A stretch of DNA of 10,969 nt, taken from contig CATZIM010000037.1 of the NCBI GenBank assembly GCA_958420075.1, forward strand, positions 1 through 10,969, read 5' to 3'. The position numbers and the translations under genes are program-made. Shown here piece by piece: positions 1 to 6,098 of the stretch. This stretch comes from an uncultured Clostridia bacterium (GTDB lineage: Bacteria > Bacillota > Clostridia > Lachnospirales > Anaerotignaceae). Each line of letters opens with the position of its first letter. The stretch's first letter is position 1. The notes below the pieces were generated by a model. The model made no database searches. It was not told where the DNA came from and was given only the letters and a program-made list of their open reading frames with translations.

Positions 1-1
1 T

Positions 2-265
2 GTTGATGATGTCTTTTTCGCTCATATCCAGAACCTGCGCGCCTTTTCTGGGCACCAGTTCTACCAGGTTTTCCAGTTCCAGCATACGCAGTGCTTCTCT
101 GACGGGTGTACGGCTTACGCCCAGTTTTTCCGCCAGCTGGTTTTCCATCAGTCTTTCACCGGGAACCAGTTTGCCTGTCAAAATCGCGTCTCTCAGTGTA
201 TTGAATACAACATCCCGCAGGGGAAGATATTCGTTAGAATTGATATTAAATCTTGTGTCTGCCAT
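2..265 (-). CDS. GntR-family (FadR/FCD-type) transcriptional regulator, N-terminal part
   Basis: This gene runs off the left edge and only the first 88 codons are visible. The start is the ATG at 265, preceded by AAAGGAG at good spacing. The visible protein is a complete GntR winged-helix DNA-binding domain: residues 14-35 (YLPLRDVVFNTLRDAILTGK region), the GntR signature P-G-E-R-L-MENQLAEKLGVSRTPVREAL at about 39-59, and the wing with LVPRKGAQV at 70-78. The SRTPVREAL recognition helix is characteristic of the FadR/FCD branch, so the missing C-terminus is probably an all-helical FCD ligand-binding domain; that is inference. The gene overlaps the end of ispE by 20 bp and is surely cotranscribed with it. 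It probably controls its own operon (see the palindromes at 1187-1215). The ligand is unknown. Confidence 0.93.
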   Translation of the reverse strand, partial: MADTRFNINSNEYLPLRDVVFNTLRDAILTGKLVPGERLMENQLAEKLGVSRTPVREALRMLELENLVELVPRKGAQVLDMSEKDIIN

Positions 266-1163
266 CAGTCGTTCTCCTTTCCTTCTTGCCATGGGGCACA
301 TGGTAAATCTGTGTCACAAATACATCTCTCATGGCGAACTGCTTCCGCAGAATCTTCGCCGCTTCCTTCGCCCTTTCCTGTTTGGTAAACAAACCGAAAA
401 CGGTGGGGCCGCTGCCGCTCATGAGGGCGCCTTCCGCTCCGTTTTCCAACATACTTTCCTTGATATCAGCGATCTTTGGATACATGGGAATGGTGACTGT
501 TTCCAGCACATTTCCCAGCAGCCGTCCCATGGCAGGCACATCGCCTTTTGCCATAGCCGCCAACATACCTTTGGTATCAGGGTGGTGTTCTACCTGGTCC
601 CACTTCAGACTCTGGTAGACCTTCGCTGTGGATACGCTAACAGGCAGTTTTGCCAGTACCACATAGCAGAATGGACAGGGAGGCTCAATATTGGTCAGCA
701 CTTCACCCACGCCTTCTGCCAGCACCGTTCCCCGGCGCACACAGTAAGGGATATCTGTTCCCATGGTCAAAGCCAGCTCTTCCAGCTTTTTCGCGGGCAA
801 TTTCAGCGAAAACAGCTTATTCATGCCCACCAGCACTGCCGCGCAGTCTGCGCTGCCGCCAGCCAGTCCTGCCGCCACAGGAATGCGTTTGTCGATCTGA
901 ATCAAAACGCCTTCCTGGATGTCATAGGTGCTGCGCATCAATTCTGCTGCACGCCAAGCCAGATTGCGGTTATCCGCAGGCAGCCAACTTACGTTGGATT
1001 CCAGACGGATTTCATTCTCCGGAATTTTCCGCAGAACGATCTCGTCATAGAGCCCTACGGTCTGCATGATCATCTGCAGTTCGTGGTAGCCGTTGTCCCG
1101 CTTGCCTGTTACATCCAGTGTTAAGTTGATTTTTGCCCGTGCTTTTAATCTGATTTCTTCCAC
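246..1163 (-). CDS. ispE: 4-diphosphocytidyl-2-C-methyl-D-erythritol kinase
   Basis: A GHMP-family kinase that phosphorylates the 2-hydroxyl of CDP-methylerythritol with ATP, the fourth step of the non-mevalonate (MEP/DOXP) isoprenoid pathway in the cytosol. The 305 residues match the usual family length. Visible hallmarks are ARAKINLTLDVTGKRDNGYH at 8-27 with the catalytic-type Lys11, the ATP-binding glycine loop PVAAGLAGGSADCAAVL at 95-111, the catalytic Asp137 in MGTDIPY, and the C-terminal GHMP motif LMSGSGPTVFGLF at 247-259. The start is a GTG at 1163, preceded by a modest GAGGGA ribosome binding site; it places the conserved KARAKINL at the correct distance from the N-terminus. The last codons overlap the gntR start, implying coupled translation. 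It is likely transcribed from the promoter at 1208-1236. Confidence 0.97.
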   Translation of the reverse strand: MEEIRLKARAKINLTLDVTGKRDNGYHELQMIMQTVGLYDEIVLRKIPENEIRLESNVSWLPADNRNLAWRAAELMRSTYDIQEGVLIQIDKRIPVAAGLAGGSADCAAVLVGMNKLFSLKLPAKKLEELALTMGTDIPYCVRRGTVLAEGVGEVLTNIEPPCPFCYVVLAKLPVSVSTAKVYQSLKWDQVEHHPDTKGMLAAMAKGDVPAMGRLLGNVLETVTIPMYPKIADIKESMLENGAEGALMSGSGPTVFGLFTKQERAKEAAKILRKQFAMRDVFVTQIYHVPHGKKERRTTDGRHKI

Positions 1164-1186
1164 GTCGTTCCCTCGTTTTTTCTATA

Positions 1187-1215
1187 CTGTATACAAGTCT
1201 TGTACCTATTGTACA
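1187..1215. promoter_or_regulatory. Candidate operator: two TGTA/TACA palindromes at the ispE promoter
   Basis: Two dyads sit on and just downstream of the predicted -10 box: TGTATACA at 1188-1195 and TGTAC-N5-GTACA at 1201-1215. GntR/FCD regulators commonly bind short dyads with GT...AC half-sites, and a gntR gene is the second gene of this operon, so feedback on its own transcription is a reasonable inference. No binding evidence is available from sequence. Confidence 0.4.
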
Positions 1216-1236
1216 TGAACTTAGACAAAGAAACAA
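1208..1236 (-). promoter_or_regulatory. Candidate promoter of ispE-gntR
   Basis: On the minus strand TTGTTT (plus 1231-1236) and TACAAT (plus 1208-1213) are separated by exactly 17 bp, a good sigma-A match. It lies about 45 bp upstream of the ispE GTG, downstream of the lysC terminator. This is inferred from sequence only; a second AT-rich candidate lies closer to the gene around 1184-1195. Confidence 0.55.
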
Positions 1237-1411
1237 GCGGCATGTTATACAAAAAACCGAAAAATCTTCTGGCAGATACTACCCAAAAAACGCCAAAACA
1301 TTGCTTTTTCCACCAAAAAACGCAAATCCGGCTCCTTCCTTTACAAGACACTTTCCGCCATTTGTCGTCTGTTATGTACGACAACACCGCAGCATCATCA
1401 GCCTTCATCCC
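1237..1411. other. Non-coding gap between the lysC terminator and the ispE promoter
   Basis: This stretch of the 337-bp gap between ispE and lysC shows no credible gene. The one minus-strand reading frame through it has no ribosome binding site, is unusually rich in Trp/Cys/Phe and runs into ispE. The only structure I see is the inverted repeat TTGTCGT-N9-ACGACAA at 1362-1384, 7-bp perfect arms, with no following U tract. Confidence 0.6.
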
Positions 1412-1452
1412 AAAACAAAAAAATAGCTGGAATCCTTAGATTCCAGCTATTC
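1412..1452 (-). terminator. Rho-independent terminator of thrB-lysC
   Basis: A perfect 13-bp stem, AATAGCTGGAATC (1422-1434) with GATTCCAGCTATT (1439-1451), and a 4-nt loop. On the minus strand it is followed directly by a U-rich run (complement of the A-rich 1412-1424). It lies about 50 bp beyond the lysC stop and cleanly separates this operon from ispE-gntR. Confidence 0.95.
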
Positions 1453-1500
1453 TCATCAGAAATGTTTTACATTCCGTTTTTGATTCTGTTTTATGAAAAA

Positions 1501-2727
1501 TCAGTCTTTTCTCATATTTACAGATGCGATTTTGAATTTATCGTGTACGGCGATCATCGCTTCGTCAATATCCTTTCTGGGGATCAGCAGTGTGATCTTG
1601 ATTTCGGATGTAGAGATCATTTCGATGTTTACGCCTGCATCATACATTGCTTCAAAGAACATCGCTGCAACACCGGGGTTGGTTGCCATACCTGCGCCAA
1701 CGATGGACAGTTTTGCAACGTTTTCGTCGTGAGCGATTTCCTGTGCTGTCAGTCTTTCTTTGTTTTCTTCCAGAGCCTTCAGGGCAATGTCCAGATCTTC
1801 CTGACCGATGGTGAAGGAAATATCCTGTCTGCCGTCATGTCCGTTGGACTGCAGAATGATATCTACACTTACCTTTTCTCTTGCCATCAGATCGAATATT
1901 TCAAAAGCCTTACCGGGCTCGTCTTTTACACCTAAAACTGAAATACGGGATACATTTTTATCCGCAGCTACACCGCTTACCAGCATTCTTTCCATCTTGC
2001 ATTCCTCCTTCACTTCTGTACCGGGCGCGTCAGACATACTGGAGCGCACCACCAGTTTTACATTGTACTTCTTCGCCACTTCCACAGAACGGCAGTGAAG
2101 CACTTTCGCACCCAAAGACGCCAATTCCAGCATTTCGTCATAGCTGATTTCATCCAGCTTTCTGGCATCTTTTACTACGCGAGGGTCTGCAGTGTAAACA
2201 CCTTCTACGTCTGTGTAGATTTCACAAAGATCTGCGTTGAGGGCTGCTGCCAGCGCCACTGCGGAAGTATCGGAACCGCCGCGGCCCAGTGTGGTCATAT
2301 CCCCCAGCATATTCACGCCCTGGAAGCCTGTCACCAGTACGATGTTGCCCTGTTCCAGTTCGTTTTCAATGCGTTCGGAATGGATTTTACGAATACGGGC
2401 ATTGCTGTAAGTATTTGTGGTTTCAATCCCTACCTGTACGGCATTGAGGGAAACGGCTCTGCCGCCCAGCGCATTGATTGCCATTGCCATCAGTGCTACG
2501 GACTGCTGTTCCCCAGTTACCAGCAGCATATCCATTTCTCTGCGGCTTGCCTTGGGATTGATTTCTTTTGCTTTGGCAATCAGTCCGTCTGTTGTCTTGC
2601 CCTGCGCGGACAGAACAACTACAACGTCATTGCCTTCTTTCTGTGTTGCCAGAATCCGCTTGGCAACATTGAACACTCTTTCTGCATTGGCGACGGAGCT
2701 GCCGCCGTATTTCTGCACAATTAACAT
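1501..2727 (-). CDS. lysC: Aspartate kinase, monofunctional, with two ACT domains
   Basis: Phosphorylates L-aspartate to aspartyl-4-phosphate, the first step towards lysine, threonine, methionine and diaminopimelate. The 408 residues match the single-chain class. The kinase domain spans about 1-245 with KYGGSSV at 6-12, TTLGRGGSDTSAVALAAAL at 145-163 and YTDVEGVYTADPR at 171-183. Two ACT regulatory domains follow, at about 260-325 and 338-402, the second with the conserved ISTSEIKITLLI at 371-382; feedback inhibition by lysine and/or threonine is expected from the family but cannot be assigned here. ATG start at 2727, with GGAGG in a good position. The start shares a base with the thrB stop (TAATG), so translation is probably coupled. 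In some alpha/beta aspartokinases an internal start makes a separate regulatory subunit; I did not find clear evidence for one here. Confidence 0.97.
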   Translation of the reverse strand: MLIVQKYGGSSVANAERVFNVAKRILATQKEGNDVVVVLSAQGKTTDGLIAKAKEINPKASRREMDMLLVTGEQQSVALMAMAINALGGRAVSLNAVQVGIETTNTYSNARIRKIHSERIENELEQGNIVLVTGFQGVNMLGDMTTLGRGGSDTSAVALAAALNADLCEIYTDVEGVYTADPRVVKDARKLDEISYDEMLELASLGAKVLHCRSVEVAKKYNVKLVVRSSMSDAPGTEVKEECKMERMLVSGVAADKNVSRISVLGVKDEPGKAFEIFDLMAREKVSVDIILQSNGHDGRQDISFTIGQEDLDIALKALEENKERLTAQEIAHDENVAKLSIVGAGMATNPGVAAMFFEAMYDAGVNIEMISTSEIKITLLIPRKDIDEAMIAVHDKFKIASVNMRKD

Positions 2728-3647
2728 TATTCTACTTCCTCCTGTGATTCAGTCACTACTACAGCACCTTCCAAATCCGGCTTCAGCAGCGTCAGCTGCC
2801 AGTTGTTGGGCAGTGCTGCAAAGTAGGCGGACATTTGATTCCTGAATGTTTCAGCCTTGTCTTTTGTTACCATCGCCATCAAGGTAGAACCTGCGCCGCT
2901 CAAATAGCATGCCGTGGCACCGCTTTCCTTGGCTTTTGCAAATATATCCTCCATGTGAGGGATCAGTTCTTTTCTGTACGGCTGGTGGATTTTATCCTCC
3001 ATGGCCATCTCCAGGTTTTCGAATTTCCCTGTCATCAAAGACGCTACCAATAATGCCGCCCGGGACACGTTAAATACAACATCGCTCCGGGAATAGTCTT
3101 TTGGCAGTACGCTTCTTGACCGCTCCGTAGAAACGGGGAAATCCGGCACCATTATAGCAAAAAATAAGTCGTCGGGCAACTCCAAACGTACATGTTTCAT
3201 ATTTTTTTCGCCCAGAGCCCCTACGACCATGCTGCCGAAAAAAGCAGGGTTGGAGTTATCCGGGTGACCTTCCATCTGAGCTGCCATTTCTGCCAGTTCT
3301 TCCTTGGTGCAAGGTCTGCCTGCCAGCTCATTTGCTGCCATGAGCCCGCCGACGATACAAGCTGCACTGCTGCCCAGTCCGCGCACCATAGGAATGTCGT
3401 CAGACTGGATCAGACGCACACCAGGCATTTTCAGACCCTTTGCGTCGTAAAGCTTGCGCATGGTCTGATAAATGAGGTTGCTCTCGTCTGTAGGAATGGC
3501 AATGGGCTGTTCCTTGCGGATTTCGATTTCTACGCCCTCAGGGATTTCTTCTACCCACAAATGGTTATACAACTGCAGCGCCACACCGATGCTGTCAAAG
3601 CCAGGTCCCATATTGGCAGATGTGGCAGGTACCCGTATATGAATCAT
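2727..3647 (-). CDS. thrB: Homoserine kinase
   Basis: GHMP kinase that phosphorylates homoserine, giving the substrate of threonine synthase. The 306 residues are of normal length. Motifs: VPATSANMGPGFDSIGVAL at 6-24 (typical ThrB N-terminus), the ATP loop PMVRGLGSSAACIVGG at 86-101, EGHPDNSNPAFFG at 126-138 and the C-terminal LSGAGSTLMAMV at 249-260. These distinguish it from L-threonine kinase (PduX), another GHMP enzyme. ATG start at 3647, preceded by an AGGAGG ribosome binding site. It lies downstream of the HTH-ACT gene after a 127-bp gap that contains a hairpin, and overlaps lysC. Neither homoserine dehydrogenase nor threonine synthase is in the window. Confidence 0.97.
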   Translation of the reverse strand: MIHIRVPATSANMGPGFDSIGVALQLYNHLWVEEIPEGVEIEIRKEQPIAIPTDESNLIYQTMRKLYDAKGLKMPGVRLIQSDDIPMVRGLGSSAACIVGGLMAANELAGRPCTKEELAEMAAQMEGHPDNSNPAFFGSMVVGALGEKNMKHVRLELPDDLFFAIMVPDFPVSTERSRSVLPKDYSRSDVVFNVSRAALLVASLMTGKFENLEMAMEDKIHQPYRKELIPHMEDIFAKAKESGATACYLSGAGSTLMAMVTKDKAETFRNQMSAYFAALPNNWQLTLLKPDLEGAVVVTESQEEVE

Positions 3648-3699
3648 AACAGAAGCCTCCTTTTTTCGTTTTTCCCCTTTTCATCACCGATTTTTGCGG

Positions 3700-3739
3700 T
3701 CAAAAACAAGACCCGCCTCATCCGCAGACGATGCGGGTC
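3700..3739 (-). terminator. Hairpin with U-rich tail between the HTH-ACT gene and thrB (terminator or attenuator)
   Basis: Arms GACCCGC (3710-3716) and GCGGGTC (3733-3739) form a GC-rich 7-bp stem with a partly structured 16-nt interior. On the minus strand it is followed by CTTGTTTTTG (complement of 3700-3709). It follows the HTH-ACT stop by about 35 bp. No convincing promoter is seen in the 60 bp left before thrB, so read-through or attenuation is more likely than a full stop. Confidence 0.65.
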
Positions 3740-3774
3740 AATTTCCTTGCCATTTTATTTGCTTTTTCTTTCGT

Positions 3775-4218
3775 TTATTCTCTGCCGATGATTTTGATGG
3801 ACTGCATGCCCTGCAAGTTTTCCAGCTGGGTCATGAGTCTGCCGAATTCACCCTGCATTTCATTTGTTTCGATGGTGATTGTCACGTTCGCGATGCCATT
3901 GATGGGAATGGTCTGGTTGATGGTCAGGATGTTTGCGCCTTCTGTGGCAATGCTGTTGAGCACTGCGGAAAGGAGCCCCGGTGTATCATCCAGATTGGCT
4001 GCGATGGTGACGGTTTTTCCTCTTGTGTTTTCGTAGAGTGGATGGACAGCGTCACGGTACTTATAAAAAGCACTGCGGCTGATGCCAACACGGTTCACCG
4101 CATCCTGTACTGTTTTTTCCTTCTTGCTTTCCAGCAGGTTTTTCACTTCCATAACCTTCAGAAAAATTTCAGGCAGTACGCTTTTGTCCACGATGAAAAA
4201 ATTCTTATCTTCTTTCAA
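3775..4218 (-). CDS. UPF0735-type HTH-ACT domain protein (PheB-like)
   Basis: A small protein of 147 residues, the usual length for the UPF0735/PheB-like ACT family of Firmicutes. I chose the TTG at 4218, not a longer frame reaching 4353, because GGGGAG sits 7 bases upstream of it, the family begins with MKE-x-FFIVDKSVLPE, and the predicted promoter lies between the two starts. The N-terminus (FIVDKSVLPEIFLKVMEVK at 8-26) leads into a helix-turn-helix-like segment (TVQDAVNRVGISRSAFYKYR, 36-55). An ACT domain follows at about 68-145 (TVTIAANLDDTPGLLSAVLN). ACT domains bind amino acids. Its position upstream of thrB-lysC suggests an amino-acid sensing role in threonine/lysine synthesis; the ligand and the DNA target are not known. 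The family is often named PheB by old association with the pheA region. Confidence 0.92.
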   Translation of the reverse strand: MKEDKNFFIVDKSVLPEIFLKVMEVKNLLESKKEKTVQDAVNRVGISRSAFYKYRDAVHPLYENTRGKTVTIAANLDDTPGLLSAVLNSIATEGANILTINQTIPINGIANVTITIETNEMQGEFGRLMTQLENLQGMQSIKIIGRE

Positions 4219-4236
4219 TGTTTGTTCTCCCCTTTT

Positions 4237-4251
4237 TGTATCTCCGATACA
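4237..4251. promoter_or_regulatory. Palindrome in the leader of the HTH-ACT gene
   Basis: TGTATC-TCC-GATACA is a perfect 6-bp dyad with a 3-bp centre. It lies between the predicted transcription start and the GGGGAG ribosome binding site. It may be an operator for a dimeric repressor, possibly the HTH-ACT protein itself, or a small RNA hairpin near the ribosome site. Function is inferred only. Confidence 0.35.
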
Positions 4252-4273
4252 TACATTTGTTTCTACTACAAGG

Positions 4274-4302
4274 AATATAGCACATTCTGTCCACAGTTTC
4301 AA
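4274..4302 (-). promoter_or_regulatory. Sigma-A-type promoter of the HTH-ACT gene (and probably thrB-lysC)
   Basis: On the minus strand TTGAAA (plus 4297-4302) and TATATT (plus 4274-4279) are separated by exactly 17 bp. This is the best promoter match in the window. It gives a leader of about 50 nt before the TTG start. Confidence 0.75.
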
Positions 4303-4414
4303 TAAAATGGGAGGGTTTTTTTTGAAACAATCCACTTTCTGTCTTTTGCACAAAAACGTTTGCCTCTTTTGCCATTCCTTTTGAAGAATTGCCTATGTTT
4401 TTTCGACGCCATCC

Positions 4415-4443
4415 TTCCCAATGCCCCTTTTTTCTGCTAAAAT
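4415..4443 (+). promoter_or_regulatory. Candidate extended -10 promoter of the 518-residue gene
   Basis: TGCTAAAAT at 4435-4443 is an extended -10 element (TG-N-TAAAAT). The -35 position 17 bp upstream is poor (TTCCCA, 4415-4420), as expected for extended -10 promoters. It lies about 60 bp before the gene start in the region divergent from the HTH-ACT promoter. Confidence 0.4.
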
Positions 4444-4505
4444 GGAAAGTGGTTGTTTCTGCCCCTCAGGTCGGAAACCCGAAACAGATGAAAAAGGAGT
4501 TCTTC

Positions 4506-6062
4506 ATGAATAATCATACAGATCAGCTGCGGCACGAAGATCTGCTGCAGCTTTTTACAACGGAATACGAAAAGTATGCCAGCCGCATGGACCCGGAAGC
4601 CATGGACGGTCTTTGGGACATTGCGCCCATGGTTTTTTCCAAATGGTACTATACGGCACTGACGGGAGAAACCATACTGACCCCTGCCAACATCATCCAC
4701 TGCGACGAAGAAGATCCAAAGGTGGAAAAGGCTTACGTCCTTCATGTGGACAAAAAAGCCGCTGGCATGGAAAAATACAGCTTCCATCCCGTTTCCTACA
4801 CATTGGAAAACCACCCCATACTGCGGGATATGCAGACCATACTGGATGCCTGCCTGCCGGACTGCACCGTTGACGAAAACGGCTTTTTCCTGCCGGAGGA
4901 CAGAGCGGAACTGCTGAAAAAACTTACACTGCCTGATGGCTTTTATCTGGAATATCTCACTCGCCTGTGTCAGCAGATGGGCTTTTTCCAGAAAGTTCCC
5001 GCCATTCATATCCATAAAGTGACCAAAAGCCCAAAAGCCGACGCTTTCTTTGAAAAAGAACCCAAAGAAGCGCTGGATACCCTCCTTTGGGAAGGCTGCG
5101 CACTGGCGGCGGAACGTCTCCAATACACCATGGACTTGGAACCTGGCATGGTCAGCAGCAGCTTTTTCTATCAATATCTGGAAAATCACATTGACATCGA
5201 TCAGGTCTTTGTAGACTTTTATAAACGGGTGGACATTGATCTGGAAAGCATCTGGAAAACACCTCCCAACGAGCTGACGGAAGAAGAACAGTCCATTGTA
5301 TCCTCCTTCCTCTTTGCGGGCATTATGATAGACAAATGGGTATTCACACCCTTTGGACACTTTTTCCATGTGGTGCGCCCCATTTCCTTCACCCCCTTCC
5401 GTTTCTATCAGAACATCAATAATCTGGCGGCACTGTTCCTCATGCACCACAATCCTGGTGCGGAACTGTTCACACCGCCTTCCTATTGCAGTCTGACTGC
5501 CATCGGCATGGAACTGACGGCAAAAGAAAAACTTTCTGTGAATAAACAGAAAATGCCCAAAAATATTTCCTTTGAGCGTATCATGGAAGCCATCACACCG
5601 GAACTGGAACTTCGGTATTATGAAGAAATGCTGCGTTTTGAACTGGTGACGGATGTGGTATCTCTCCGCGCCACATTCCAGAAGGACGAAAACCTTTGGA
5701 AAGAAGCGGAATTGTCCACAGAAAATCTGCTTCATGATTTTTGCTGTGACATCTTCGCCGCTTTTGCCATGGAGGATACACGGGAATACGTTCTGTCCAT
5801 CCCTGATGACAACGGCTTTCCTATGGAATACGCACCTGCCGCTTCCAAGCGCGCCATCAACAAAACAGACGGTCTGACACTGGGTGATCTGCCTTTACAT
5901 ATTGGCGATGTATGGACACTGACACCGCCTTCCGGCAAAGCAGGTGCCCTCACCATTGAGGTACTGGAGAAAAAGGCAAGCAATCCTTACCTCATGTATC
6001 CACGCATCCGCAGACAAAGCGAAAAGATCACCGAAATGGAACAGATCGACGAAATATATTAA
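4506..6062 (+). CDS. Uncharacterised protein with a C-terminal pRiA4b ORF-3-like domain
   Basis: A 518-residue soluble protein without signal peptide or membrane segments. ATG at 4506 was chosen because AAGGAG lies 7 bases upstream; a longer open frame to 4389 lacks any ribosome site. I do not recognise residues 1-380, which are acidic and rich in aromatics (for example FAGIMIDKWVFTPFGHFF at 270-287). Residues about 384-505 follow the pattern of the plasmid pRiA4b ORF-3 / IS1096 TnpR-like fold (PF07929): SLRATFQKDENLWKEAEL, then LLHDFCCDIFAAFAMEDTREYVLSI, then LGDLPLHIGDVWTLT and a final YPRIRRQSE. The usual YDFGD-x-W segment is degenerate (LTPPSGKAG at 472-480). The gene is the first of a plus-strand run, 36 bp before the CobD-like gene. 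The molecular function is unknown; the domain call is by eye. Confidence 0.85.
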   Translation: MNNHTDQLRHEDLLQLFTTEYEKYASRMDPEAMDGLWDIAPMVFSKWYYTALTGETILTPANIIHCDEEDPKVEKAYVLHVDKKAAGMEKYSFHPVSYTLENHPILRDMQTILDACLPDCTVDENGFFLPEDRAELLKKLTLPDGFYLEYLTRLCQQMGFFQKVPAIHIHKVTKSPKADAFFEKEPKEALDTLLWEGCALAAERLQYTMDLEPGMVSSSFFYQYLENHIDIDQVFVDFYKRVDIDLESIWKTPPNELTEEEQSIVSSFLFAGIMIDKWVFTPFGHFFHVVRPISFTPFRFYQNINNLAALFLMHHNPGAELFTPPSYCSLTAIGMELTAKEKLSVNKQKMPKNISFERIMEAITPELELRYYEEMLRFELVTDVVSLRATFQKDENLWKEAELSTENLLHDFCCDIFAAFAMEDTREYVLSIPDDNGFPMEYAPAASKRAINKTDGLTLGDLPLHIGDVWTLTPPSGKAGALTIEVLEKKASNPYLMYPRIRRQSEKITEMEQIDEIY

Positions 6063-6098
6063 ACAAGCTATATATAAAGAAGGGACTTTAGATAAATC

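Noticed and set aside
3..1124. 373-residue plus-strand open frame
   Set aside because: Antisense shadow of ispE and gntR; Cys/His/Phe-rich composition without a family pattern, and it starts inside gntR on the opposite strand.
1145..1408. 87-residue minus-strand frame in the lysC-ispE gap
   Set aside because: No ribosome binding site, Trp/Phe/Cys-rich low-complexity protein, overlaps the ispE start and contains the predicted promoter.
2727..3647. ThrB as a possible L-threonine kinase (PduX) feeding the CobD-like enzyme
   Set aside because: The N-terminal and EGHPDN motifs are those of homoserine kinase, and it overlaps lysC; a link to the CobD-like gene rests only on distance.
4219..4353. 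Upstream extension of the HTH-ACT gene to an ATG at 4353
   Set aside because: It runs through the TTGAAA-N17-TATATT promoter and the ribosome site; the family starts at the TTG at 4218.
4437..5735. 432-residue minus-strand frame
   Set aside because: Antisense shadow of the 518-residue gene; Phe/His/Gln-rich and without ribosome site. The plus-strand frame has a strong ribosome site and a domain match.
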